Shown one piece after another: positions 1 to 11,019 of a DNA stretch of 64,000 bases. How positions within the stretch are numbered: position 1 is the stretch's first letter; each line of letters opens with the position of its first letter. Under the pieces are notes generated by a model. It was not told the origin of the DNA and made no database searches. It worked only from the letters and a program-made list of their open reading frames with translations. Origin of the DNA: Talpa occidentalis (Eukaryota > Chordata > Mammalia > Eulipotyphla > Talpidae); contig NW_023605305.1 in assembly GCF_014898055.3 (NCBI RefSeq), positions 117,998,234-118,062,233 on the forward strand, read 5' to 3'. The position numbers were made by a program, and so were the translations under genes.

Positions 1-1022
1 AGCTCACCTGGGGGCATTGAAGACGTGGGAGGGGTCGTGAGCCGGGAGCCGTGAGGTCGCGTGCCCCCCCTCTCGGGAGAAGAGGGAGGGGTGCGGCGCC
101 CCTTCCCTCGGCGGGGCTGCCCGAGGCGGGCGGGGCGCGGCCGGAGGAGCCCCAGGTCCCCTCCCCGCGGCGGCCGGGGCGGGACCGCGATGCCCCAGCG
201 CCCGAGGCGGCGGCGGGGACCTGTGGGGGCGGGGCGGGGCGGGGGCGCTTCCCCGCGCGCCCGGAACGCGGCGGCGGCTCTAATTAGACCCCGGGCGGGG
301 GAGCCGGCGGCTCGGGGCGCTCTCCGTGCCCGGCCGCCCTCGGGGGGACGCGCAGGTGCCGCGGGGCGCGGGGGGTCCCGGCGCCCGGCCCGCACCTGCC
401 TCCGCCCCAGCGCCCTGCGAGGGAAACGCTTACGGGGTTAGACGCTCCCGGGCGCTCGCGCTCCCGCCCCTCGGCGCGCCCGCGGCCCGTCCCGGAGAGC
501 CGTCGCGAGGGCTCCGCGCGCGCCCGCTCTCCAGCCGCGCCTCCTCGCCGCGCGCCCCGGCGGCCGCCGCACTCCCCTTGCAGCCGTCAGAAGTGGGGCG
601 CCCGGAGCACCCCCACCTCGGGCGGGGTACCTTTGCCTGCGGCGACTGTCGAATTAGATTCCTCCAGGCAGGTAAACCCCGTCCCCCCGCGGCTTGTGCA
701 GCGCTCCCGGGGCTTCTCTGCGCGCTCGGCGCCTGGTTTAGGGGTCTTTCTGCACATGCCTGGTTGGCGAGGCCCCAAGCGCCCCGGCCTCGCACTTGGG
801 TGATCCTGGGCTGCGGGGGGGCCGCGGCCTCCACGTCTCCTCCCTCCGAGCCCCACCGGCGGCCCCGCTGCCCTGGCGGTCCCGGCGGCGCTCGCGGAGA
901 GGCTGGGGCTGGGCGCGGGGCACCCGCCGCCGGCGGCCGCGCCGCTCCTGGCCGGTCCCCGCTGTCTTTACGTAACCGCGCCGCTTCGAGCTGTTCGGTC
1001 TTGTCTCCCTGACTTTGTTTTA

Positions 1023-1065
<43 letters not shown>

Positions 1066-1387
1066 CGCGCGCGCAAGGCACGGTCCTGCAGGAAAGTCTC
1101 CAGCGAGTCTGCCCTCCCGCGCGCGCCCTCGTGGCCTCGGGCTGCCCTGCTCGCGTCGGTGCCACCCGCGCGGCTCCGCGCCCGCCTCTCCAGCCCCCTG
1201 CTCGCCCCGTCCGCGCGCCGACGCCCGGGGCCGCGGCGACCTGGCTCGCCCCGGCGGGCGGCGGATCGAGGCCCCGGAAGCGCCGCCGCCCGCGCCCGGG
1301 CCGCGGCTCCGACGGGTGGAAAGTGGGCGCGGAGGGAGACGCGCCCGGGACCGCACCGAGGCGGGGGCGAACGCGAGGCCGACTCAC
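1..1387 (-). other. WNT3A: WNT3A intron 1, 5' portion (GC-rich)
   Basis: This stretch follows the WNT3A exon 1 donor on the minus strand and runs off the left edge. It is CpG-rich throughout and continues the WNT3A CpG island. It contains the (GT)n tract at 1025-1063. Long open frames on both strands here reflect GC composition and show no protein family I recognise. Confidence 0.75.
1025..1063. repeat. (GT)19 microsatellite joined to a CG alternating run
   Basis: About 19 uninterrupted GT units are followed directly by a short alternating GC run (to about 1074). Purine-pyrimidine alternation of this length favours Z-DNA. It lies in WNT3A intron 1, about 325 bp downstream of the exon 1 donor. 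Confidence 0.95.
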
Positions 1388-1458
1388 CACCAGATCGGGT
1401 AGCTGCCCAGCGCCTGCTCCAGGCAGCAGAGGAAAAAGACGTGCGCGAGCGGGGCCAT
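1388..1458 (-). CDS. WNT3A: WNT3A coding exon 1 (partial gene; start codon and signal peptide)
   Basis: The minus strand from the ATG at 1458 reads MAPLAHVFFLCCLEQALG followed by SYPIWW. This is recognisably the N terminus of WNT3A; the human protein, from memory, differs at only a few positions. The exon holds 23 full codons plus two bases (TG) and ends at a strong donor, TG|GTGAGT, with the intron beginning at 1387. Residues about 1-18 form the hydrophobic signal peptide that sends the ligand to the secretory pathway. WNT3A is a lipid-modified ligand for Frizzled/LRP receptors and activates beta-catenin signalling. Only this exon lies in the window; exons 2-4 would lie to the left of position 1. 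The orientation, opposite to WNT9A and head to head with it, matches known mammalian synteny. The exon is too short to stand out as an ORF, but identity and splice site agree, so I am confident. Confidence 0.93.
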
Positions 1459-2880
1459 CGCCGGCGGCGGAGCGCGGAGCGCGAGTCGCCCCGGGTGCGC
1501 GGCGCCGGGCCGGGCCGGGCCCTGGAGCTGGCGAGGCGGCGCTGGGCCCTGCTGCGGCCGCGGGGTGCGCGGGTCTGCGCGGGCTCCGAGGCGGCGCTGC
1601 GCCAGGTGGGCCGGCGGCCGGGCGGCGGGCCGGGGCCCGGGGCGGCGCGGGACGGCGGGGGCGGGGCAGCGCCGCGGGGGGCGCCCGCCGGGGCCGGGGC
1701 CGGGCCGGGCCGGGGCGGGGCAGGGCGGGCGGGGCCCGGGGAGCTGGCGCGGCTGCGGTTCCGGCCCCTCCCGTGGCCGCGAGGTGCGCAGGGGTGCGTG
1801 GGGTGCGCGCGCTCCCAGGGCGGCGCCGGGCCCGAGGGGCGAGCGGCCCCACCGGGCTGCGGGCTGGTCCGGCGTCCCCGCGCGCTCTCGGGCCGCGCCC
1901 CCCGCGGGCCTCGCGGACCGCCTCAGGGCGGGAGCCCCGCGCGCCCGGCGCCGCGTCCCGCGCGCTGTCAGCGCTGTGTCCTCGCCTCGGGCGGCCGGCG
2001 GCCCCTCCAGCCGTCACCTGGGGCTCTTCCCCGACGCCCCTGTGGCCGCGCCCTGGGGCGCTGGGCGGGAGGCGCGGGTGGGGGCGCTTGCCCCGGGGTC
2101 AGCGGTGGGGGGAGCGTCCAGGGTGCGTGCCGCCCGGCCCCGTCCGAAGCCCAGGGGTGGGAAGCGGCCCCCCGCTGTCTGGAACCCAGGCGGTGACGCC
2201 CCACTTTCCCGACCCTTGGAGGGAGCAGCGGGCGGCCCCCGCGAAGGCAGCCCTGCCTCGGGCTGGACGGCCGCGGGGCTGCGGGCTGCGGGTCCTCGGC
2301 CCAGGAGGGGTTCCGGCCGCTGGGAAAGCCTCAGGATTTTGCCCCTTTGCGGCGGCGAAAGGGAGCGCGCGGGCGCTTCACCCAAGGTCGCAGGGCGTGG
2401 CCGGCCGGCTCCCAGCCCCGGCGCTGCCGGCGTGGTTTGATATTCATCTGCGCCGGGGGTCCCGGAGGTGGGCCCAGGGCGGAAGTCTCCCCACCTGCCC
2501 CGGGGGAGGGGCGCGTGGGAGCCCCGGGCCGGCCCTGGGGCCGCGGGACTCAGCCCGTGTGGAGCCGGGGCGCCGCTGGCGGGGCCAGCCCCGAGCGCCT
2601 CCCGCGGGCCCCCGCGTGCGCCCCGCGCCCCCGGCCAGTGCGCGCCGCCGGGAGCCGAGGCAGGTCTCCCGACCGAGCGGGCGCCGTGGTGCCGGCGAGA
2701 CGCACCCCAGAGGCGGCAGGACCTGCGCCCTCGGGGGCGCCTGGGATGGCGCCCCACGCCCGCCCCGCCCCCGGCCGCGCCGACCCCACCGCCGAGAGGA
2801 GCGCGCGGTCCTGGAATGAGGCGCGGAGGGGGCTGGCGCGTCCTGCTGCGGACTTCCCCTGCTCTCAGCGAAAATCCCAC
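1459..2880 (-). promoter_or_regulatory. WNT3A: WNT3A 5'UTR/promoter CpG island
   Basis: The sequence upstream of the WNT3A start codon is extremely GC-rich with dense CpG, including GGGCCGG and GGGGCGGGG (Sp/KLF-type) motifs around 1500-1740. I see no TATA box on the minus strand. This is the expected character of a developmentally regulated CpG-island promoter. The transcription start cannot be placed from sequence alone. The CpG density falls after about 2.8 kb. Confidence 0.7.
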
Positions 2881-4920
2881 CCAATTATCGCATTACTGGG
2901 GAACCTGGGCTGTGGGATTGGGGTGGGGGCCCAGCGCCAGGCGGGCAGACTCCCGCCTCCCCAGCCCCCGCCTCAGCTGTGGGGCTGGGATTAGGGCCGT
3001 CGCGGGGAGCCCCGCAGAGGCTGCTGGCTCCACACACAAAGGAGGGTGGCTGTGCCGCGAGGGCCGCCGTCCGTCCGGGCTGATGGGGCCCTGGCCCAGG
3101 AGGAGGGGTGCTTCGGCCCTCTGGGCTCCCGGCCTGCCTCTCCCTGTCCTGCTGGAGGGGCCGGGAGTGGCCTGGGCAGCCGCGCGCAGGGCAGCGAGCC
3201 CAGCCCTGTGCCAGCAAGGCGGCTCCCTTTGGGTCCCGTCTGCCAGGGGGACTGTGGAGAGAAGGGTCCCGGGCTGGGGGCTCCAATGTCGATCCTGGGT
3301 CCCCCCTTGGCCCCCTGTAGTCTTTTTGGGAGCCTTGGCCCCTGGCAGCCCCGGCAGTGCACAGAGCGGGGCTCCCAGCCCAGCAGCAGACAGAGGCTGG
3401 CCTGGTGGGGTCCCGTGCCAGAATGGCCACGCAGAGGCTGTGGGGGCCACGGTCCCCCCCGTCTGTCTCCAAGCACCTAGGAGCTGGTGGGCGGGTGTCA
3501 GGCGGGCGTGAAGAGGGGGCACAGAAGCGGGAGAGGCTGTCTCTGTGCCCTGGGAAGGGGGCAGCTCAGGTGCCCTCAGCCTATGGCAGGCTGGGCCGGC
3601 CTGGCGTAGCCTCCCGCGGGGACAGCGCCCTCTGCTGTCACACAGAGGCTCTGCCCGCACCCCGAGCCCTGGGCCCTGGGGAGAGGCTGGCCACTGAGCC
3701 GGTGCACCCCGGCCTCCCACTGCCGGGGACACCCACCAGGGCCAGGGAGCGGTGGGGCGGGTCTCCCACCACTCAGGAGAGCCTTCCCTGCCCCGCTGCG
3801 GGCCAGGACCATGTTCTTTCAGGAACTGGCTCCAGCGGGGAAGAGGTGACAGCTCCAGGGAACCCCCATGAGTGGGGAGCAGAACCTGGGGGCCGGAGCC
3901 AGGGAGGTGGGGGGGGCAGCATCCTGGAGGGGGGCCTGGCAGAGGTGAGGGGTCAGTGGCAGAGCTCCCTATGGGACCGGAACACAGACACTCCCGCTGT
4001 CCCAAGGAGAAGCTGGGGGCCAGGAACAGGGACTGGAAGAGAGAAGCAGGACGCAGGTCGGGAGAGAGGGCCTTCTCCCTGCTCCCCAAGGCCGCCTGGA
4101 AGGGGCGGCCCCGGCACGCCTTCTCGGGAGCAGGTCCACGCACCATCTCCAGGCCTGACCCCATGCACTGGCTGTCGGCGGAGAGGACTTCTCATGAGCG
4201 GGAGGACAGAGCTACACGAGCGTCCTGGCCACAGCCGCGGGCATGCCAGCACTGGCCGCTGGGCCTCATCAGCTTTCAACGCAGCGACAGCCAGGCAAGG
4301 TGCACAGGGAGGCAAAGGAAGGGTGGCCGAGCTGCCGGGAGAGCTAGTGTCCTGCACCCGAGGACTCGCGGCCTCCCTCAGCCTTCCATGTTGTGCTGGG
4401 GCCCGGGGACCCGCGCTGGGGCCGGTGCCAGGGCGCAGTTGGAGAGCTTGGGCCCTGACACCCACACCTGGTGGGGCTTGTGACTCAGACACTCCCTCCT
4501 GGGCCGGGAAGCTCCCCGCTGGGCTCCCTCCTGCCTGGCTTGCAGCTGGAGCTGTGTTCTGGAGGGCCTCCTCTTCACCCCGCCTCTGGTCCTGTCTCCT
4601 GTCAGATGGGGGCCAGAGCACCCCCCGCCCCGCCCCGGGCCCTGCGCAGTGTCTCAGAGGCCCGGCAATGTGTGCTGGGAACCCAGCGGGCGCATGACTA
4701 TGCACCCAGAGGCTGGGCAGGTGCCTCGCAGGCCAGTCCACCCACTTGAGAAGCTGGTCCTGGGGGCTCCCCCCCAGCCCTGGAGCAGATGGCCCAAGGG
4801 CCAGCAGCCGTACCCATGCCCGACGGACACTGGACTTCCAAGTCCATGGTCCTCAGTGGCTTTTCCTTTCATTTCCAGGCTCCTTGCTCAGTTTGGCCTC
4901 CTGCAGGCCACGGCCGCCAG
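2881..4920. other. WNT3A-WNT9A intergenic spacer, nothing recognised
   Basis: GC-rich unique-looking sequence without a recognisable exon, RNA gene or repeat. Long frames on both strands are composition artefacts: low-complexity Pro/Gly/Arg/Ala text with no domain. Confidence 0.5.
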
Positions 4921-4924
4921 CACA

Positions 4925-5120
4925 GGGATGTGTGGGGACATCGCTCTTTTTCAAACGGCTTGGGGGACTCTGCCCTTTGTGGTCCATGTAAATTTTAGCA
5001 TCAACGTGTCCATTTTCCCCAGAAATTCTTTTGAAAATGTGTGGATTATAAATTTGAAATTAACATGCGGCACTGTTGGTTTCAAGCTGGACGGTTCTCT
5101 GAACACGTCCACGTAGGTGT
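4925..5120 (-). mobile_element. Degraded LINE-1 fragment (antisense)
   Basis: A locally AT-rich block whose plus strand resembles the antisense of the L1 ORF2 3' half, for example the TTTGTGGTCCATGTAAATTTTAG segment near 4976 and the CATTTTCCCCAGAAATTC-like text near 5010. The reading frame is destroyed. The call rests on recalled similarity to L1 consensus text, not an alignment. Confidence 0.5.
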
Positions 5121-5316
5121 CGCACCGGCATGGCTGCCCCACAGCCCCCCGGTGGCCTCAGACGGCGCCTCTGCCTGGAGCTGGCTTGGTGCTCCTGCAG
5201 GTGGTGGAGGCTGCACCCATCCTCCTGGGGCTGGGGCACCCTTCATGGCCCACTGCCTCCTGGCTGTCCTGAGGGCCTGGTGGTGGTGGGTGCAGCTGCC
5301 ACCAACTTTGATCTTG

Positions 5317-5595
5317 TTTTTTTTTTAAAGATTTATTTATTTATGCATACAAGAGCTGGGGTGCAAGCCAGAGATGCTGGGGTGGGGGCGGTGAGAGGAT
5401 TCACAGAGACAGAACGGGGAACAGAAGAGGCAGACTGATGGAAATCCACTGCTGAGGGGAACAAAGGGGAGACAGGAGAGATCTGCTGTGCCATGTGGGT
5501 ATCTCCCTGATCAGCTGGGGATCGAACTGGCGCTTCAGAGGCTGCGGACAGCTTCACGGTGTTGCGCTCAACCCTCTGCGCCACCGGGGAGGCCC
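5317..5595 (-). mobile_element. tRNA-derived SINE copy 1
   Basis: On the minus strand the element begins GGGCCTCCCCGGTGGCGCAG, which holds a Pol III A-box-like motif (TGGCGCAG). A B-box-like GTTCGATCCC follows about 45-60 bases later, and the copy ends in an AT-rich tail (AAATAAATCTTT then A-run), read as a T-run at 5317 on the plus strand. A short direct repeat, TCTTGTTTTTTT, flanks it (from 5312 and from 5598) as a likely target-site duplication. Four more copies in the window share the same ends. Confidence 0.88.
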
Positions 5596-5659
5596 GGTCT
5601 TGTTTTTTTAACTAATTAATTTTTTTTTAAGCCATGAGTTTTGTTTTATTTTATTTTTA

Positions 5660-5935
5660 TTTTTTTTAAAGATTTATTTATTTATTTATACCAGCACTGG
5701 GCACAGTCAGAAGCGCGGGAGGGTGAGAGAATTCACCAGCGCCAGCGCGGGGAGCAGAGCAGGCAGAAGGACCGAAGTCCCCTGCTGAGGGGAGCAGCGG
5801 GCGGCAGGAGAGGTCTGCGCGCCATGTGGGACCCTCCTCCGGTGGCCGGGGAGCAGCCGGGGATCGAACCAGCGCTGCAGAGGCCGCGGGCAGCTTCGCA
5901 CCCCAGCGCTCAACCGCTGCCCCCCCCCCAGGCCC
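5660..5935 (-). mobile_element. tRNA-derived SINE copy 2
   Basis: Same family and orientation as the copy 300 bases upstream. The B-box region (GGTTCGATCCCCGGCTG on the minus strand) is well preserved. A run of C replaces part of the A-box end near 5920-5930. The T-run tail merges with T-rich flanking DNA, so the left edge is approximate. Confidence 0.87.
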
Positions 5936-5944
5936 TAACTAATT

Positions 5945-6760
5945 ACTTTTTAACTGCGGCAACAGGGGCACCCCTCAGGCAACGCTGCCCGTGGCCCCCC
6001 AGCACCAGCACCCGTGGCCCCCACTGCCCGCGGGCTTCAGCCCAGCTCTCCGCTCCCGGGGCCGCGTGGCCGCGCCTGGCCGGCTGCCGTCTGGTCCCTT
6101 CGCTGCGCTGCGCCCGGGCCGGCGCCTCCCCTCCGGGCCCCACGGGTTTCCAGCTGCCGCTCTGACCCTGCGCCCCCGAGGCTTGTCCCGAGGGCGGGCG
6201 CCGGTTCCCGCGGGGGCCTGGACGCCTCTGGCGGGGGGGGGGGGTGGGGGGGGGTGGGCGGGTTTGGGCCCGGGGGTGTCCCTGTGCCCGCGCCGCGCCG
6301 GCCTCTCCCCTGTAAGCGCCCGTCTGGGGCTTTCGCCCCTTTTGACCGGTTGCTCGTTTTGCGGTCGCAGCTTCGGGCCATCCGCGCCCACGGCGTCCCG
6401 TCCCCGGCCGCGGCCTCTCGCGACCTCGGCCCCGCGCCCTGCCCCGGCCGCCCCAGGCGCGCGGTCTCCGTCCCGCGGCCGCGGGCTCCCGGCTGTCTCG
6501 GGGCTGCGGCGTCCGGCTCCGTGGTCCGTCTGGAGGTGGCCGCGCGGGAGGCCGTCCAGGTTCCCGCTCTGCGCGCCGGCCCGGCTCCCAGCGGGCTCGC
6601 GGGCGAGGCTGTCCCGGCTGCGCGAGCTCCCGCGGGCTGGGCTCCCGCAGAGAGCGGCTGTCCCGGCGAGGCCGCCGCCCGGGGCCAGATTCCCGGGGCA
6701 CCCTCCACCCCAACCTGGGTTGGGGCAGCCCAGCAGCCCCGGGCCTGTTCCACGCAGCCC
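5945..6760. other. CpG-rich block in the WNT3A-WNT9A spacer
   Basis: Dense CpG and GC-rich sequence lies immediately after SINE copy 2, with a G-run at about 6232-6260 that could form a G-quadruplex. No coding exon or known promoter is recognisable. It may be a CpG island with regulatory or non-coding promoter activity; this is inference from composition only. Confidence 0.5.
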
Positions 6761-9471
6761 TTTGGCGGCGTCTCTGAGTAGGTGCCCTGTCCACGCTGTG
6801 AGGGGCCTGCGCATGGCCTGGGCGAGGGCCCGCTGGACAGAACAGGCGGGGTCCTCTGGTCACAAGGCCCTGGGGGAGGCTGGGCCGCTGTCTCCTGGAA
6901 GAGCCGCAGAGGCCAGGGGGGCCCAGCTGAAGGCCGCAGGCCAGGTTGGAGGGAGGCAGTGGCCACGGGAGCCTGTGGGGCTGGGCCGGCCTCTGTGTGG
7001 TCCTCAGAGGCTGACTGGGAGAGCAGCGTGGGGCCGACGCACCCTACCCCCGTGCCAGGGCAGGAACCAGGGTGGTCCCGGGACATCCACCCACCCCTGC
7101 TCGGGCCCTCACCCTGCCCCCGCCCCATGGCCTCACCACCCTGTCCCCAAATGCCCAAGAGCCCCAAGACCACATTCCTCATACTGGGGGGGCTGCTGAG
7201 GTAACCTGCCCCAGGCTCGCCCCCACCCCACCTGTCACCGCTGTGCCCCAGCCGGTCGGAGAGGGTCAGTCCCCGGGACCCCTCAGCCTGGCACTGGCCC
7301 CGCGTCCTCTCTCCCGCTGGTGCCCTGGGCCAGTTGCTCCAGCCTCCCCTCAGCTGCCCTGGCCCGTCTCCCCAGCGACGCCCTCGCTGTGCTGCCCTGA
7401 GTGGCCTGGATCGTGGCCCTGTGGGCATGCACAGAAAGGCTCCTCAGGGACCCCAGCACCCCCGGCCTCTCTGGCCCAGGGCCCAGGGCCCATGGAAGTG
7501 CGTCCTGCACCTTGTTTCCCTGATTCTAAAGTCTGTCTAGTCCTGCCAGGCCTGTTGGTGGGAAGCTGGGCTGTGACTTCTGCCCCTTTGAAGTGGTCCA
7601 TGTGTTCTCTGACCTGCTGGGTGGGTGCCCCCCGCCCAACTGGGCTCAGTGACCCCTGGGTACACGTGGCCTGGCTGCACTGGCACAGATGATGGGGCAG
7701 GAGTAAGAGGCAGTGCCCTCCCGGGTCTGGCATCGGGGCCAGGTGTGTCCTGGGGAGCTGGGCCTCCAGCTGAGGAGCGGCCACTCAGAGACGGCTGACC
7801 CTGCACAGCTGCGGAGCTGTCCATGCAGGCAGGAGGGATAGCATACAGTGCCCGGAGGCCTCGGCCCTGGTGCCGCCGCCCCAGCCCGGCCTCAAGAGGC
7901 CGCTCGAGGCCCACGCCCCGCCTCCCCCGGGCTCCCAGGCCATGCTCTGCGCTGCCGGCTGCCTGCAAGCCCCACATGGACTGTTCCTGGGGTGCGGGCT
8001 GAGCACCCCCTCCTTCCCCACTCAACTCCAGCTGGCCCTGAGCCCCCATGGGCCCCCCCACCCCCATGGGCTCCATCTGGGTCCCAAGCCCAGCACCTCC
8101 GTCGCCAGAGGGAGCTGAACTTGGCCCTGCCCCTCTACACAGGCGGACGACACAGCCGCGCAGGTCGCCCTGGAGACAGCGAAAGGTGCTGTCCCGTGGG
8201 GCCTTCTAGGTGTGGGCACCACAGACAGCCCCCCACGTGCCAGCCATGGTGCGGCAGGCCCTGGACACGCCAGAGGCCCCGGCTGCCTCCCTGGGCCCTC
8301 GGCCTCCGTGTACCTGCAACACTATCAGGCCCTCACACGGGGGAGATGAGAGTGTTCAGGCCCTCGGCCGAGTCAGCCTTAGCCTGGCAATGGAGGAAGC
8401 ACCAGCAGGCGAGGCCGGAGCCAGGCATCTCGCTCGGCTGAGCACACGGAGGAGATGGAAGGACAGCAGCAGGCTGGGAGCAGGGCCCGGCAGGAGGTAG
8501 GGAGGCCAGCCCCCAGGGAGGAGGCGAGGCCTGGGCTGTGGATCCTAATGCCCAGTGCTCCAGCCACTGGGGGTGGGGGAGAGGGTACAAAGGGACAGCC
8601 TACGTGGACATCAGAGCCGGGAAGGCCCATGCTGTGGGGGCTGGGCCTGGTGCCCCTGGACGGTGGGGAGAGCTGGCCGCAGCAGGGCCAGCCGGGGTCA
8701 GGACTCACCCAGAGAAACGCAACTTACTCGCCTGCAAAGCTAGAGGTGAGTGTTGCTAAAGCAGCTTTGAGCAGGACAGAAAGTGGGAGCGAGGGTCCCA
8801 CTGACGGCCATGCCCCGGCCTGGAGGCCTCCGGGAGACCGTGCCCGGAGCTGCACCCAGGGGGGACTCAGCCCAGAAGCCAGTCCCTGAGGCAGACTGGC
8901 CGCGCCCCTGGGGGTGGCAGGAGAGCTCCAGAGCCGTGGGCACGCCCAGGGCCTGGGCACAGATAGGGCGCGCAAGTGCGGGGCCCTGGCTCCTCCTCCT
9001 GTCCTGGTGCTTGGGAGGGTGGCTGGGGCAGACCAGGGGTGCGGGAACTGCCACCCTCTCCAGCCTTAGACCGGGTAGTGGGGGTGCTGTGCACCTGGCA
9101 GAGGCTGGCGCAGTGAGCCCAGGGCACCTGGGCTGGCAGAGCTCTGTGTCCACTTGGCCACTGCCCCAGGATAGGCCATGCACCAGGCACCGCCAGGGTG
9201 TGCGTGCCGGCCAGGAGGCCCAACTCGACGGTGGGCTGGACGCTGGCCTGGATACAGCCGCACCCTTGCCGGAATGCCCACTGGGTGAGCTGGGTGCCCT
9301 CCGGTGGAGATGCTGCGGGGAAGCTGGAGCCCGGGTCACCAGACGCCGGACCCTTCCCTCGCTGGCCTCCAGGGGGCAGCCTGGCCACACGGGGGTGGTT
9401 GCTGGGAGGGTCTGCCTTCTGCTTCCCAGCCCCAGCTGTGCGAGGGAGGGCCTCTTCCCTCCCCTCTCCCT

Positions 9472-9513
<42 letters not shown>

Positions 9514-10870
9514 CACGCACACACACATGCAGACACGCGCACACCCCAGCCCATGAGCTCATTCTGCCCACGGCTGGCAGGCTGGGTGGGATCCTTCTGC
9601 TTGGGCTCTTTGTCCAGCTCAGTTTCAAATGACTCACGAGTGGCTGTCGCTCCCCCGGGAGACCCCCTGCCTGGCCCCGTAAACCTTCCCAATTAGGCCG
9701 CGTTTCCTGATCTGTGCGCTGGGCCCAGCCTCCAGACCACCCAGCGTCCTGGAGCCCAGAGTGGGGCCCAGGGCTCCCGAACCCCTCCCCCATCGTGCTG
9801 CTGGCTGGGAAACTGAGGCTGGAGGTGGGAGGAGGGGTGGGTTGAGCTGTGCGTGCGAACCCCCACGGGCCTGTCCCCTCATTCTGTTTTTCTCACTGTC
9901 TCTGCCTCCCTGTCGGTCTCTCTCCCATCTGTCTCTAGCACCAGGGGAAAGAGATGGGAGGATGCACGGCCAGTGGGCTGCAGGGGGCGGCCCGTGCGTG
10001 GTGGGGTCTCCGGCAGCTGGAGCTTCAGGGCCCAGGACTGACCCCGCCTCTGCCCTCTGCCCCCTTCCAGGGAGCGCCCTCGCTGCACTGTGCCCCGGGG
10101 CCGGGCCGGAGAGCACGGAGTCTGCCCTCAGCCCTGTTGGGAATGTGAGGGGGCCGGGTGGCCTCCAGCCCCTCACTCTGCCTGGCACCTGTGCCTGCCC
10201 TGGGCCGGCCACAGCCTGCCCCATGGCTCCGGGGGCCTCTCAGGGCACGTGAGCTGGGGCCCAGCAGGCCAGCACGAGCGGGCGTGAAGTGCCATCCACC
10301 AGGGATGCCCCAGCAGGACGCTGGTGCCCAAGCTGGTGCCCAGGAGCGGTGCGAGAAAGGGCCAGCCAGGGACGGCCATCAGGTGTGTCCCCCAGTGGCC
10401 ACATGTCCTTTGAGGGCTGACTCAGTCAAGTTTCCTGGCTTCCGTTTGCCACCCAAGCCAAGCAGGCAAGGCGGGAACTGGGGCCCAGAGATGCGAGGTC
10501 CCCCTGAGGAGTTCCAGTCTCACCAGGAGCTCTGAGGGGGCCACCTCGGGCCTCCCCTCCTGCCTGAAGACCCCTGCCACGGAAGGGGGCAGGCACAGGT
10601 GGGGACCCCAGGTCTGGAGACCCCCACAGAGGAGCGCCTCGCAGCATCTGCCAGGCTGGGGCCGGGGGGCCCTCCTGGGCCAGGGCAGTCTCGCGCAAGG
10701 CCTGGCTGAGGCTGGCCTCGTAGGCCTTGCTGACTGTCTCCGGCAGGTACCCGGGGGCCTGGCTGGGCTGCGGGGTGGCTGTGGTGGGCCATGCAGGGCT
10801 GGCTGGGCCCTCTGCCGGCCACCTCCTTCCTGGACTTGCTGGGCGGCCGGCGAGAGTCCTCCGTGGAAGG
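6761..10870. other. WNT3A-WNT9A spacer, mostly featureless
   Basis: GC-rich unique-looking DNA. Apart from the CA tract at 9472-9545 I see no gene, RNA or clear transposon. A GAAACTGAGGCT motif near 9809 is reminiscent of MIR but too short to call. Confidence 0.45.
9472..9545. repeat. (CA)n microsatellite, interrupted
   Basis: A pure ACAC run from about 9472 to 9506 is followed by an interrupted tail with GCAC and ATGC steps to about 9545. Confidence 0.95.
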
Positions 10871-10872
10871 GA

Positions 10873-10980
10873 GCTTTGTACTGCTGCAGCGCCTTCCAGA
10901 AACACATTTACAATCTCACACTTCATTTTTCTTGGATGCGACCTCCGTGCTTTTAAACATGTCATCACTCCAAGTCCCCC
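10873..10980. promoter_or_regulatory. AT-richer islet upstream of WNT9A, candidate conserved element
   Basis: About 100 bases of moderate GC (for example CACTTCATTTTTCTTGG) stand out between very GC-rich flanks, about 1.1 kb upstream of the WNT9A TATA-like box. No repeat family or exon is recognised. Composition contrast of this kind is seen at conserved non-coding elements, but conservation is not shown here. Confidence 0.3.
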
Positions 10981-11019
10981 GTCCCGCGCAGCGCGTCCCC
11001 GGAGTGGGAGCCAGCGCCT

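Noticed and set aside
1029..2819. 596-codon plus-strand open frame beginning in the GT repeat
   Set aside because: It starts in a microsatellite, is Ala/Arg/Pro/Gly low complexity, and overlaps the WNT3A promoter and exon 1 on the other strand. Stop codons are scarce here because of GC content.
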